From NCBI RefSeq assembly GCF_001425325.1, contig NZ_LMEH01000001.1, positions 1,764,601-1,828,600 on the forward strand: DNA of 64,000 nucleotides. Reading direction: 5' to 3'. The position numbers and the translations under genes were made by a program. The DNA comes from Leifsonia sp. Root1293 (GTDB taxonomy: Bacteria > Actinomycetota > Actinomycetes > Actinomycetales > Microbacteriaceae). This document shows, in pieces, positions 43,901-50,400 of the stretch. The notes below the pieces were generated by a model that worked only from the letters and a program-made list of their open reading frames with translations, was not told where the DNA came from and did no database searches. Within the stretch, counting starts at the first letter, position 1, and every line of letters starts with the position of its first letter.

Positions 43901-44334
43901 ACGGCGACGAAGACCGTGATGGTCATGTTCTCGCCTGAAACGAGACCCGGACCATCGGGGGTGCTCTGAGTGAAATCGATCGTGAAGTCACGAGTCCCGA
44001 CAGTAATGCTGTTCGCGCTCGCGCCACCGACCGAGACCGGGTTCTGAACCGCCGGGTCGAAGACAAGGGGGGCAGGGAGGGCGTCGTTCAGCTGCGCGTC
44101 GTTGCAGACCTCGGACAGGTTACTGTTGCAGGTCAGCGAGATGGAGTAGCTGAAGGTGTCACCCGGACTGTACGGCGACTGATTGGGGTTCACGGCTTTC
44201 GTGATGATGAGTTCAGCCGTCGGATCGGCTGCCATGGCCGGCGTCGCTGCACCAAGACCCACTGGAAGCACAACTGCACCTGCGACCAAAATGGCGGTGA
44301 CGGCAGAGAGGAGACGATTCGGGCGCCTGGGCAT
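34939..44334 (-). CDS. Giant secreted wall-anchored repeat protein (DUF11-like and DUF5979-like modules)
   Basis: 3131 residues from the ATG at 44334, which has GGAG upstream; the open frame extends 100 codons further but looks non-coding. A signal peptide (1-35, ending AMA) is followed by about 1850 residues of beta-sandwich repeats of the DUF11/isopeptide type (for example ITKAVNPNQSPYSPGDTFSYSISL). Ten modules of 98-125 residues begin at about 1970, 2095, 2198, 2305, 2425, 2533, 2656, 2760, 2867 and 2985, each opening with a G-x-(I/V)-x-(L/V/I)-x-K strand and carrying a conserved cysteine pair ending near C.VTET. The end is LAVTG (3091-3095), a membrane helix (about 3102-3124) and an arginine-rich tail, the LAXTG type recognised by class E sortases. 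It is probably a surface fibre or adhesin. It stands alone. Confidence 0.9.
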   Translation of the reverse strand: MPRRPNRLLSAVTAILVAGAVVLPVGLGAATPAMAADPTAELIITKAVNPNQSPYSPGDTFSYSISLTCNSNLSEVCNDAQLNDALPAPLVFDPAVQNPVSVGGASANSITVGTRDFTIDFTQSTPDGPGLVSGENMTITVFVAVPDDTTAEFNGQDIINTANATATNADPQSATATITVNVVEKLDSTVLKSVDDNQPDGQQVPGVPQQPVDYTIGGGNASNRTVDTIVVQDPADGVAGPLEGYLDFRAIGSITPPAGADQVKIEYRDAAGNWQPATDTGPIPADPSGIPGITPLSDVKGLRFTFSSSAGELPITPPSGEARIVVQTSTNSTVENIPQGQTATVVNTASSLVTVGAASSAPQTANASVVISNALPNVGVEKSFFDSKLLAGESTTAKITSTNSNLAVVSMLITEPSPGQPNLLDQGLDFSGFTGGVEWPAGATEVSVTYHYADGSTETRATQVADNIPPPTRAGVTGFDVLFTGTIEPNSSAEIPFTVTARPIDGSRDVISTNETTATVVDATGRTASDTGADTITLQPARVSTTIDKRIARDDMFAVPGSTMNVTMLGAVNDAGVNASTIGSNSLIITDPDPAGGTTPFWNTFDLAQITAGVPGNATLKAEYLGADGVTWVTFDGASAIAGATTWIYAVPAGLRDIIRGVRFTYLPKTGVLPPGFTVAPTLSTTMRSTFRDGSGSVTDAAAAAPAPGLTVDNRAQAAVSNPDDTDPTDNTATAVDEVVLKPFDGIAPDLLEKRWLNDQVFAFSDEQRTTRLNWATEGLPFSSVVITDPASTSEITDVATSVYDAFDLARIEPITPALDPSMQYDRVAKVELADGSTTDGAVNWTDITGKVCGLAVVCDGTFPGYTLSDAERASTLGVRISYAEGSNRSGAGAPALGSGVAASFGKDRGLDLTFQIRQVKRSDDGPVVGILHDDTYNTGAAGVVNNTVNLTGIGPVPVSQGDGAAITILDTTVNVSVTKAFDQTELPVPPAGTPADEFPLVTSTITATNETESKIGQLTISDPSPAQPAPTAFQYLNLYSIDNITVPTGATQSVVTLLRGAATQTYTVAEAQGLPPADLADVTGFSVVHSDPTRTAVAAGAASTVTLTFQSREIERVPINATPRVDITDRVDNIALATVERPGGNPNLDSAAGSADATLAFVAAIYGITASKTITPASRYEDDARTGYRLTLAGQPTGNVRTTTMTLTDATPTFWNAFDFASFPQVTLPLPVRQLRVSVLVGAEYQTSGGAITSTCNGSADLTACWTVGQWQTAATGGAITPVLPAGVTADQVRGVRFDVRRNAANANWERPRNPTVTVTVTATRRTVLHVGPAGQVDSYPVPSTLPGLQTAPGETVQGTTTDDLQVHGVGAWGRPDVGTTWTADASDSDTTILQHRVNAITVEKSPGNGQGGAGSQQFPPNSPIPYAMTITNSGAWAMTGLTLTDTVGTNGQGSLLVEPAGATDTFGFALVNGAGTALATTGFAASLDPSTGIISITVPAGFVFNPSDKLTITAALVFQTGLAPTTPVGNSITASSDRDFERCSFTSNNRPVTPNTTNVDLCTATTTVTPSAAAPIQVVKAVKGVAAGVPGAAPGDANYDDLGVLSTGRLPAAAACDTPNAGRGYYTNTCVPITRPGGTESWRTTFTNLGNIPSEQLAAIDVLPAPGDTGVTVGTQRGSNWAPTLLGQVATTAAPGTVLTAYYLNTVPNRVCNAKDIESSARAGGIPTTDPCYADVNNRAWTVFTDTTPTAQLASAKAIKFVLTFPAGAGLAPRASVDISFQTRTAWSSPSTGTGTLPIAWNAVAAGSRGSSNGAEIYLGPVEPVRTGVAMPTARLSLAKTVVTPTGWTAPLPSSYTFTLSCTSGGQPVAIVNGTGASAATVTLLPDGTVLTVGASLNIPLYADCTVTETPTQGAKVSYVPTGTNATSSGAITALSDFSGRTDIAHPFASTPVQLQRIQATNTYEFAGFTVSKSVVNGGAVDQDGAAIVYDPFPVHAVCTFRDTTVLDQSFTLQDPPVAPATSSRTFDALPAGADCTVTETDNHGASTSIVVTRDGSSTAPSNRASTAFTLLADAPARTHLNAVAITNTFTVGSLAITKSATGTWAGQFGDFTVQATCTLAAANPNTVFSDTAVLTKDGPGNVWRIDDLPTGASCAITETDDGGATQSTITPASVTIGSTPAQPSTVAVANDFRVGGFSVSKTVDGSGVPTFSDGPFEFGYNCTYEGQDVGFGEVEISGDGTAGPFVSSSVTGLPVGTDCVVSETADGGADAAAADVTVTIPDVAGGEPQVATASFLNRFTAGTIAVTKALDGAAAGEDWATDATYTIHVTCQVNTGGDRVTLFDGDVELTGAGTVMVQDAVNGGDLLLPVGTHCWGDETDLAGATSTAIDFDSYDNAAIVTAQAGNTTQPLEITATNTFAYGSLVLRKQLGGDTVLGTGRTFEIEVTCTFDRGGNNPTLTLVDHQLTRLQGGETERFDDLPIGSSCWAEETDSQGAWEVQVSATEAAPVVISAADGDVTLTVTNIYRNAGFTVSKAIDNGGAVDQHGDPIAYDLTYSFTASCLFLGDESITLADRSFTLRDGQSKEFSGLPAGAGCSVSETGTGGAASTTIVISESGVDGAPIDGPDASFTLSPDTAGTHATTVGVTNSYTVGSVDITKEVTGAGADAWGTGDFPVRLLCTLPDAVSNPVFDETAVVTRANPLWIVGDLPTDASCVVTEIDDAGATESSVNPAGAFTIGDAESGPSLVTVTNDFRVGGLNVVKQLTGPGVPDFSNGPFVYSVICTYEGAQVYDGTLTLTGDGTGDPITSTTITGIPVGAECIVTETDDGGADATPDPVTVTIPDDGDNGANVVTAGFVNEFSLGTIAITKVLDGAAQDEDYATSALFVIQVTCQLEGQDGTLLTLFSGPVTVSGGETVVVTDDDGDPLHLPYRTHCFAAETDAGGATSSSIDFDSFDNAAIVTVVDAPQEIGIVATNVFDYGSIDLSKVITGATAQANGKRFQIELTCTLQRGANPASVVLDGEMVILAGGETRRFDDLPIGAECWAQETDKGGAAAVKISATQAEPAVVTADSVVNITVENRFDPPLAVTGVDGDALRIQLTAGIVLLLGGAVIGLTAFLRRRRRKS
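35075..38427 (-). repeat. Duplicated five-module block inside the giant gene
   Basis: Modules 1-5 (about 36739-38427) and 6-10 (about 35075-36738) correspond one to one in sequence and length: 125/123, 103/104, 107/107, 120/118 and 108/98 residues. The period is 1689 bases (563 codons). For example, module 1 GFTVSKSVVNGGAVDQ pairs with module 6 GFTVSKAIDNGGAVDQ. The copies have diverged clearly, so the duplication is old. Confidence 0.85.
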
Positions 44335-45021
44335 TGAAAAAGCTCCATGAAGATAAAGGGGCATGGCCGGCGCACCGGGTTCGAGTTTCAACGTAGCTGA
44401 ACTTCTATCACTCCTGTAACCCCTCATTCGTGGGACCGAGTCCGGGTGCGTCGTGTTGGATCGGCGGTGGAGCCGCGCGCGACCCTGAACTCGCGGACAT
44501 CGCATCTCACCGCATCCGTGAGCTCCGCGGACACGTCCGCGACGCGCTCCCTGGAGTCGAGACGCCCCACGCGACGCCGTCGCCCGATCGAAACTAGAAG
44601 CCACGGCGGACGAACTCGCCGACGCGATCATCACGACCGTGCAGGGCTACCTCATACGCCTCGCGATCGACCGGGACGATGACGCCGCGCATCTCGCTAG
44701 CCGGCTGACCGCCGTGTTGGCGGTAGTGACGGATTCAGCAAATGGAGAACATCGAGTGGGGACCGGTGCCCTGTGGGATGCGATAGCCGCGGCCGTGAAT
44801 CGCAATGGGATCCCCTACCGGGCTTACGCCGCACACCCCACCGGCACGTGCGGCGCTGCCCAAGCCGGAGTCCGAGTAGATGAAGCTGGGGCGTCGACCT
44901 TTGAGCGCTGTCGCAGCGGCTCACCGGACAGAAATAGTCACACGCGTTTTGACTCATGCGGACGTCGCCCACGTTGACCTCGTGCGCCTGCTTGCGTCGT
45001 CTACCCGCGCGGCCGGCGGAA
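44335..45021. other. 687-base gap before the giant gene
   Basis: The right part holds an open frame on the plus strand (44639-44977, perhaps extending upstream in frame) with a helical, charged start (GYLIRLAIDRDDDAAHLASRLTAVLAVVTD) that might be a small gene or the remnant of one, but it degrades into low-information sequence. The left part should carry the promoter of the giant gene. No hairpin was identified. Confidence 0.35.
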
Positions 45022-45594
45022 CTAAGACAGTCCAGCCAACGGACGCGCGGTCCGCAGGAAGGCGCGGCGGGCGCGCGGGGCGTCGTCGATGTAGCTGCCG
45101 ATGAGGACGCCGTCCCTGAGGATGGCGAGTGCATCGACGGTGGCGTCCGGCTCCGGACGCCCGGCATCGGATAGATAGCGTTTCAGCGAGCTGCGGAACC
45201 ATGCTCGGTGTTCGGCGACGACTTGTCGAACGGGGCTCTCTGCATCCGGAAACTCGGCCGTGGCGTTGATGAACGGGCAGCCTCGCGTGTGGTGTCGCGT
45301 CGCGTCGTCAGCGATGCCCTCCAGGGCCGACTCCAGCATGTGCTCCGGAGAGACCGCCGCCGCTTCTCCCTCAGCGAAGACGTCGCGCAGCATTGCATCC
45401 TCGCGTTGAAGGTATGCGACCACCAGTGCCTCTTTGCCGGCGAAGTGCCGATAGAGCGTGGCCCTCGTCACCCCCGCCTCCCGCACGATCTGGTCGATGC
45501 CGACCGAGTTGATGCCTTCGCGATAGAAGAGTCCGCCGGCCACTTCGAGCAGGTGCTCACGGGGCGAAAGGGTGGGGCGCGGCGATTCAGACAT
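45022..45594 (-). CDS. TetR-family transcriptional regulator
   Basis: 190 residues from the ATG at 45594 (five codons after another ATG). The N-terminal helix-turn-helix reads LLEVAGGLFYREGINSVGIDQIVREAGVTRATLYRHFAGKEAL, the standard TetR pattern. The C-terminal part has cysteine-free helices with RGCPFINATAEFPD, typical of TetR proteins with a TetR_C_25-like ligand domain. It is divergent from the hydrolase gene at 45726, with repeated sites in between, and probably represses that gene and the one following. Confidence 0.9.
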   Translation of the reverse strand: MSESPRPTLSPREHLLEVAGGLFYREGINSVGIDQIVREAGVTRATLYRHFAGKEALVVAYLQREDAMLRDVFAEGEAAAVSPEHMLESALEGIADDATRHHTRGCPFINATAEFPDAESPVRQVVAEHRAWFRSSLKRYLSDAGRPEPDATVDALAILRDGVLIGSYIDDAPRARRAFLRTARPLAGLS

Positions 45595-45610
45595 GGCGTC
45601 ATGATACACG

Positions 45611-45704
45611 AGAACGAACGGTATTTCTTTGTTGCGAAAACTGCCGGCCCGCGTTGACAGATCAATGATCGAATGCTTCTGTTAACAAGAACGAACGATC
45701 GTTC
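45611..45704. promoter_or_regulatory. TetR operator sites in the divergent region
   Basis: The ten bases AGAACGAACG occur twice in the same orientation (45611-45620 and 45688-45697). The second copy runs into a perfect 12-base palindrome, GAACGATCGTTC (45693-45704). Both lie between divergent genes, one next to each start codon, which fits repression of both. Confidence 0.65.
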
Positions 45705-45725
45705 TACCTCGAAAGGAATCCAACA

Positions 45726-46583
45726 ATGTCTCTCTTCACTCGCAACCGCAGGGTGCTTACCGCGATGACGGCCGCCTCCGTAGCGCTCGCAGGGCTCGGC
45801 GTCGCAACCTCCGCCTCGGCGGGGGCTGCCGCGTCCACCGGCGTCGATTCGAAGCCCTCCGACAAGCCCACCATCGTGCTCGTGCACGGCGCCTGGGCCG
45901 ATTCGTCGAGCTTCGCACCGGTGACCGAGAAGCTTCAGCGGGACGGCTACACCGTGTTGGCAGCGCCGAACCCGCTGCGCGGGCTCACGACTGACGCCGC
46001 CACCGTGGCCGCCTTCATCAACCAGGCCACCACGGGTCCCGTCGTACTGGTCGGCCACTCCTATGGCGGCGCCGTCATCACCAACGCCGCCACCCAGAGC
46101 CCGTCGGTGAAGGCGCTGGCCTACATCGACGCTTTCGCGCCCGACGAAGGCGAGACCATCGTTCAGCTGGCTGGCGCCGTCCCCGGCTCCGCGCTGGCGG
46201 CCGACCCGCAGGCCGTGTTCGACGTGGTCCAGGACCCGAACCTGCCCCAGGGCGACCCCGACCTGTATGTGAAGAAGTCTCTCTTCCGACACGCCTTCGC
46301 CGCGAACCTGAGCAAATCAGAGGCTGCTGTGCTCGCCGCGTCGCAGCGCCCCGTCGCCGGGGGCGCCCTGCAGGAGCCGTCGGGAGCTCCCGCCTGGAAG
46401 AGTCTCCCGAGCTTCTTCCTCGTCGGCACCCACGACCGGATCATCCCCGCCGACGGTCAGCTCGCCATGGCGAATCGGGCAGGCGGAACGGTCGTGAGCG
46501 TCAGGGCAGATCACCTGTCCATGCTCGAGAAGCCGAACGACGTCGCGAACCTCATCGAGCGCGCCGCTGGGGCCGGGAAGTAG
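45726..46583 (+). CDS. Secreted alpha/beta hydrolase
   Basis: 285 residues with an export signal (about 1-32, ending SASA). The mature enzyme has the oxyanion motif HGAWADSSSF, the nucleophile elbow GHSYGG with Ser112, an aspartate in GTHDRIIP and the catalytic histidine in RADHLSMLEKP. It belongs to the esterase class close to salicylate-esterase/hydroxynitrile-lyase-like proteins common in actinobacteria. It is divergent from the TetR regulator; a hairpin terminator follows. Confidence 0.88.
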   Translation: MSLFTRNRRVLTAMTAASVALAGLGVATSASAGAAASTGVDSKPSDKPTIVLVHGAWADSSSFAPVTEKLQRDGYTVLAAPNPLRGLTTDAATVAAFINQATTGPVVLVGHSYGGAVITNAATQSPSVKALAYIDAFAPDEGETIVQLAGAVPGSALAADPQAVFDVVQDPNLPQGDPDLYVKKSLFRHAFAANLSKSEAAVLAASQRPVAGGALQEPSGAPAWKSLPSFFLVGTHDRIIPADGQLAMANRAGGTVVSVRADHLSMLEKPNDVANLIERAAGAGK

Positions 46584-46624
46584 GAAATCCAGATCATCGT
46601 CGGTCACGGCCGTCAAGCGTTACC

Positions 46625-46662
46625 GGCGGGGCGGATCTGCCCGCATAGAGAGCCGCCCCGCC
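46625..46662 (+). terminator. Hairpin after the secreted hydrolase
   Basis: Perfect ten-base arms GGCGGGGCGG and CCGCCCCGCC enclose an 18-base loop, 42 bases after the stop codon. It may end or reduce transcription before the second hydrolase gene. Confidence 0.5.
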
Positions 46663-46718
46663 TGATCCACCCCACCTAAACACCCATCCAGAAGCACGAT
46701 CACCCCAAGGAGCACACC

Positions 46719-47687
46719 ATGTCCGCCTATACACTCACACCCCCTCCGTTCGATTCCGAACTGAAGACCGTCCTCGACGTCGTGAACCAGTCCATCAGCC
46801 CCACCCTGCTGCCCGAGCACCTCGAAGCGCTTCGCGGCCCCGGGTTCACGCAGACACTCGACCAGCTGCTCACCGAGCGTGACATCGAGCACCGGGAACT
46901 CGTCATTCCCGGGCCAGCCGGCGCGCCCGACCTCACGATCTCCGTGTTCAACCGTCCCGGGCACACCCGAGGTCCCGGGTTCTACTTCACCCACGTGGGA
47001 GGGATGATCTTCGGCGACCGCTTCGTGGGCGTCGAGCCAGTCCTTGACTACGTGCAACGATTCGACGCGGTGGTGGTCACCGTCGAGTATCGCCTCGCAC
47101 CCGAGAACCCGGCACCCGCCGCTCTCGACGACAGCTACGCCGGCCTGGTGTGGACTGCAGAGCATGCCGAGGAACTCGGCATCGATCGCGCCAAGCTCTT
47201 CGCCATCGGTGCAAGCGCCGGCGCGGGCCTCACAGCTGGCATTGCCCTCCTCGCCCGCGACCGCCGCGGCCCGAAACTGGCGGGCCAGGTGATCATGTAC
47301 GGAATGCTCGATGAGGGCAACGATTCGATCTCCGCCCAGCAGATCGACGGCATCGGAATCTGGGACCGCACGAGCAACGAGACCGGCTGGAACTTCCTGC
47401 TCGGCGATCGGCGCCACGGCGCCTCGATCACCGGCTACGAGTCCCCCGCCTACGCCGCCAGCCTCGACGAACTGCCGCCGACTTACATCGAGGTCGGCTC
47501 CGCCGAAGTGTTCCGCGATGAAGACGTTGCCTACGCCAGCAAGATCTGGGCTGCAGGCGGCTCCGCCGAACTACACGTCTGGCCCGGCGCGTACCACCTC
47601 TTCGAACTGCTCGCGCCTGACGCCGAACTCTCCAAGGCGGCACGCCACACCCGCGGAGAGTGGGTGCGGCGCCAACTCGACGCATGA
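46719..47687 (+). CDS. Hormone-sensitive-lipase-like esterase
   Basis: 322 residues. The HSL-family segments are THVGGMIFGDR in place of the HGGG oxyanion motif, VTVEYRLAPENPAPA, and the nucleophile elbow GASAG with Ser166. An aspartate lies in GSAEVFRDEDVAYA and the histidine in WPGAYHLFELL. It has no signal peptide. The HGGG motif is modified (HVGG), but the rest of the triad is intact. It probably belongs to the same regulon as the secreted hydrolase upstream. Confidence 0.87.
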   Translation: MSAYTLTPPPFDSELKTVLDVVNQSISPTLLPEHLEALRGPGFTQTLDQLLTERDIEHRELVIPGPAGAPDLTISVFNRPGHTRGPGFYFTHVGGMIFGDRFVGVEPVLDYVQRFDAVVVTVEYRLAPENPAPAALDDSYAGLVWTAEHAEELGIDRAKLFAIGASAGAGLTAGIALLARDRRGPKLAGQVIMYGMLDEGNDSISAQQIDGIGIWDRTSNETGWNFLLGDRRHGASITGYESPAYAASLDELPPTYIEVGSAEVFRDEDVAYASKIWAAGGSAELHVWPGAYHLFELLAPDAELSKAARHTRGEWVRRQLDA

Positions 47688-47706
47688 CCGACCCTGGCGA
47701 GTAACC

Positions 47707-47737
47707 ATTGCCCCGCGATCCGGAATCGCGGGGCAAT
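47707..47737. terminator. Strong hairpin after the esterase
   Basis: Thirteen-base arms (47707-47719 and 47725-47737) are perfectly complementary around a five-base loop. It begins 19 bases after the esterase stop and probably ends that transcript. Confidence 0.65.
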
Positions 47738-47799
47738 CGGCTGCCGCAATGCCAGGGACGATCACGACAAATGCGGAATGCCCCTGGGGCGGCTGTTCG

Positions 47800-47828
47800 A
47801 CACCCACACCCACACCCACACCCACACG
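47800..47828. repeat. Hexanucleotide tandem repeat (CCCACA)n
   Basis: About four to five copies of a six-base unit lie in non-coding DNA between the esterase and the next gene. Copy number could vary by slippage, but no gene frame depends on it. Confidence 0.7.
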
Positions 47829-47924
47829 CACCCTGAAACAGGATCCTTCTGCGGACCCAATCACGCTGTGCCTTGATTCGCCAGGCTCGCGCTGTGTCCA
47901 GACTTGATGGACGGGTGAAGTCGC

Positions 47925-48650
47925 TCACTGAATGGCGCTATACGTCCTCTTCGCGGGCGTCGCCTCGCCTCGGAACCCTGTAATGACGAACCCTCCGAAG
48001 TCGCTACTGAGGGTGGCCGAGCCATCCGCCACCGTTAGGAAGGTGCCTCGAAGAACGATGTCGACGGTGTCGATGGCGTTGCTCGCGGTAGGGAGCTGAT
48101 AGGTGATGGTCGCAACACTCTCGGGGTTGACGCCTTCTCGCGCAAGACGGACCCACTCAGTGACCGTGAGCGCCTTTCGAACCTCGAGATGACGGCACTC
48201 ACCCACGGAAACACCGATTTGCCCCTGATCGTCGCGCAGATAGCCGCGAGGGTTAGAGACTTGGAGGTCAGCTCGACGCGGCCCATCGTTCCACACCTGG
48301 ACGCCCACGAATACGACGAGTGTTGTCGACCCGCCTGCGCTCAGATCCCAACTTGCGTTGAAGAGCTCCTCGTCAGTCTTAGTTATTCCGGGTCTCCGCG
48401 GGCTGAGGTCCGCGAACCCGTCATCCATATCGACTAGATCGCCAGACACGATATATATGTACTCGACAGCGAACGAGAGCTTCGGCATCTCAGCATCGAT
48501 TCGCGCAATCGCTGCGCGAGTATCGCTGCGCTCCGCGATCTTCACCGATCGGTGGCTGGTCCACCAGGCGACAGTGCCGAGGAATACCGTCGCTACACCA
48601 ACGGCGGCTGGCACCCAGATGTTCGCCCACCATTCGAAGTCATCGCGCAT
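47925..48650 (-). CDS. Membrane-anchored hypothetical protein
   Basis: 241 residues from the ATG at 48650, which is preceded by GGAG; an earlier ATG at 48716 lacks a ribosome-binding site. One N-terminal helix (IWVPAAVGVATVFLGTVAWWT) is followed by a helical neck (RSVKIAERSDTRAAIARIDAEMPK) and a soluble domain with immunoglobulin-like strands (TTLVVFVGVQVWNDGPRRADLQVSNPRGYL). Family unknown. Confidence 0.65.
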   Translation of the reverse strand: MRDDFEWWANIWVPAAVGVATVFLGTVAWWTSHRSVKIAERSDTRAAIARIDAEMPKLSFAVEYIYIVSGDLVDMDDGFADLSPRRPGITKTDEELFNASWDLSAGGSTTLVVFVGVQVWNDGPRRADLQVSNPRGYLRDDQGQIGVSVGECRHLEVRKALTVTEWVRLAREGVNPESVATITYQLPTASNAIDTVDIVLRGTFLTVADGSATLSSDFGGFVITGFRGEATPAKRTYSAIQ

Positions 48651-48855
48651 CGCCTGATTCTCCGCTCCCACTCGAACCGACCGCTGCCTCCTGAACGAGG
48701 CGCATGCTTCATCCATTGAGATGACTATCCGACGACGATCCATCGCACCCGCAAGACGGAGAACGGCCGGAATCACCAGATCGAGCACCGCCGTAACGGC
48801 CCGGAAGTGGATCGCGACCGTCGACACTCAATACGCCCACCGATACGCTCACCAC

Positions 48856-49137
48856 ATGTTCTCGAACCTCACCGGCTGGCACGTCCTCATCATCCTCGCT
48901 GTGCTCCTCCTACTGGCTGCAGCCGTCATCGTCGTAGTCGTCCTCCTGGTCGTGAACGCCCGGAAGTCGGCAACGCTGGCTGCCCCGGACCACCGCTCCC
49001 AGGCACCGGTGGTGCAACAACCCACCGCCTCCGACCCCATCGAACAGATACGCCAACTCGGCGAGCTTAAAGACCAAGGCCTCCTCTCCCAGGCTGAATT
49101 CGAAGCCAAACGAAACGAATTGCTTGGTCGACTCTGA
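48856..49137 (+). CDS. SHOCT-domain membrane protein
   Basis: 93 residues from the ATG at 48856. One hydrophobic segment (about 9-33) is followed by a linker and a C-terminal SHOCT domain (DPIEQIRQLGELKDQGLLSQAEFEAKRNELL). SHOCT is a short helical oligomerisation domain of many small membrane proteins. The gene is divergent from the hypothetical protein above. Confidence 0.8.
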   Translation: MFSNLTGWHVLIILAVLLLLAAAVIVVVVLLVVNARKSATLAAPDHRSQAPVVQQPTASDPIEQIRQLGELKDQGLLSQAEFEAKRNELLGRL

Positions 49138-49852
49138 GCAGCCCGCGCGAACGGCGCCACCATCGTCCGCCGGTCATTCCTCCACACAGAGGCGGAGTTC
49201 CCCACGGCGAGGAGAAACCTGCGATGCACGAGCGGTGGCACACTGGAAGAGCTCACCGATGAGTCGGGGCTTCGGCGGTGGGTACTGGGACGCGAGAACT
49301 CATTCCGCGGCACCTGATCGATGCCGTTAGCCGGTCCTACAACGTGATGGTTCGTGTCGTGCTGAGCCCGCGTGATGGTCGAAGCCTCTTCGGTCCCGTA
49401 GACCCCGCCCGCGAAAATGCCCGGTGACGGTGCGACAACCGCAACAACTATGCGCTCGTCCGTCACGAGCACCCAAGCAACCGAATCCACACGTCCGCCG
49501 ACAGGCGAATGCCACCACCTCGACTGACGCCGACGCCGACGCCGCCCAGATTCGGAAATGCCGAGCGAGTCCAGCGTTACTTGCGGAAAGTCCAGTTTCG
49601 ACGGCAGCGTGACGCTCGGCGGAGGAATCGCGTCAGCAAGGGTACGAGCGATGTCCATCAACCCTGTACTTACGCCGGCGCCCTACGCAACTCGAGCTAC
49701 AGACCCCGTCGGACGCGAGAGAACAGCCCTCAGAAAATAACCCTGATCAGACTGGCTTTCTGTCGAGCGGCCTGTGGAGAGTGGGCTCAGCAAAAACGTA
49801 CAGATCTCAGCGAGGCGCGCATCCGTCAAAAACAGCGGCGCACGACATCCGG
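49138..49852. other. 715-base gap before the tRNA gene
   Basis: On the minus strand 49300-49661 has an open frame whose start (MMDIARTLADAIPPPSVTLP) and middle (VDSVAWVLVTDERIVVAVVAPSPG) look protein-like, but the rest degrades; it may be a decayed gene. A GACGCC tandem repeat (49525-49546) lies inside it. Nothing else was recognised. Confidence 0.35.
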
Positions 49853-49924
49853 TGCCCCTGGAGGGACTCGAACCCCCAACCCTTTCCTTAGGACGGAACT
49901 GCTCTTCCATTGAGCTACAGAGGC
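49853..49924 (-). tRNA. tRNA-Arg (anticodon CCU)
   Basis: The minus strand folds as a cloverleaf: a seven-pair acceptor stem (GCCTCTG with CAGGGGC, one wobble), D-arm GCTC/GAGC, an anticodon loop with CCT at positions 34-36 flanked by T33 and A37, and a T-arm around TTCGAGT. Discriminator A73 is followed by CC but no full CCA. The first pair of the anticodon stem (G27-A43) is mismatched. It marks the border between poorly conserved and core-like DNA. Confidence 0.85.
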
Positions 49925-49995
49925 TGACCTGACGAGTTTATCGGGTCTGGGAGGCGGCGCTGACTGGCGGCATCCCAGACCCATGCGAAATATAG

Positions 49996-50400
49996 TCAGC
50001 GCACCGAGTCGTCGTGACCGGGTCCCTCGTGGCGTGCGTCCGGGTCCCTGTCTGACTCGGAGAGAGCGGGCACGGATGCCGGCAGTCCCTCGTAGTGACG
50101 CACGAGCTCCTGTTCCTGCGCCGGATCGAGGCCGCCATCCGAATCGATGCGGGGAGCACCCTTCACGAAGTCTTTGCTGAAGGGGACTGTGACGTCGTCG
50201 TTCTCCCAGGTCGCGTCGCCCAGCGGCACGTAAGTGGCATGGCGCACGAGCGTTCCCGTGTTCACCACCGCCCAGGTTGGATGCCCGTCCACGGCATCGA
50301 CCAGAACCTGGGCGATTCGGCCGATCTTGTCGTCCCCGGTGCCGTAGAGCGTGGCACCGACGATGCTCTGGATGTTGTTCGATGGCAGCATCCGCGTCAC
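49996..50400 (-). CDS. PRC-barrel domain protein
   Basis: 134 residues. Residues about 10-80 have the PRC-barrel pattern: IVGATLYGTGDDKIGRIAQVLVDAVDGHPTWAVVNTG. A flexible, acidic C-terminal part follows. These small beta-barrels occur in RNA-processing and stress proteins. The GTG start overlaps the stop of the preceding membrane-protein gene. Confidence 0.85.
   Translation of the reverse strand: MTRMLPSNNIQSIVGATLYGTGDDKIGRIAQVLVDAVDGHPTWAVVNTGTLVRHATYVPLGDATWENDDVTVPFSKDFVKGAPRIDSDGGLDPAQEQELVRHYEGLPASVPALSESDRDPDARHEGPGHDDSVR

Noticed and set aside
44335..44634. Upstream extension (100 codons) of the giant gene
   Set aside because: The signal peptide begins at 44334 with a good ribosome-binding site. 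The extension is arginine/serine-rich.
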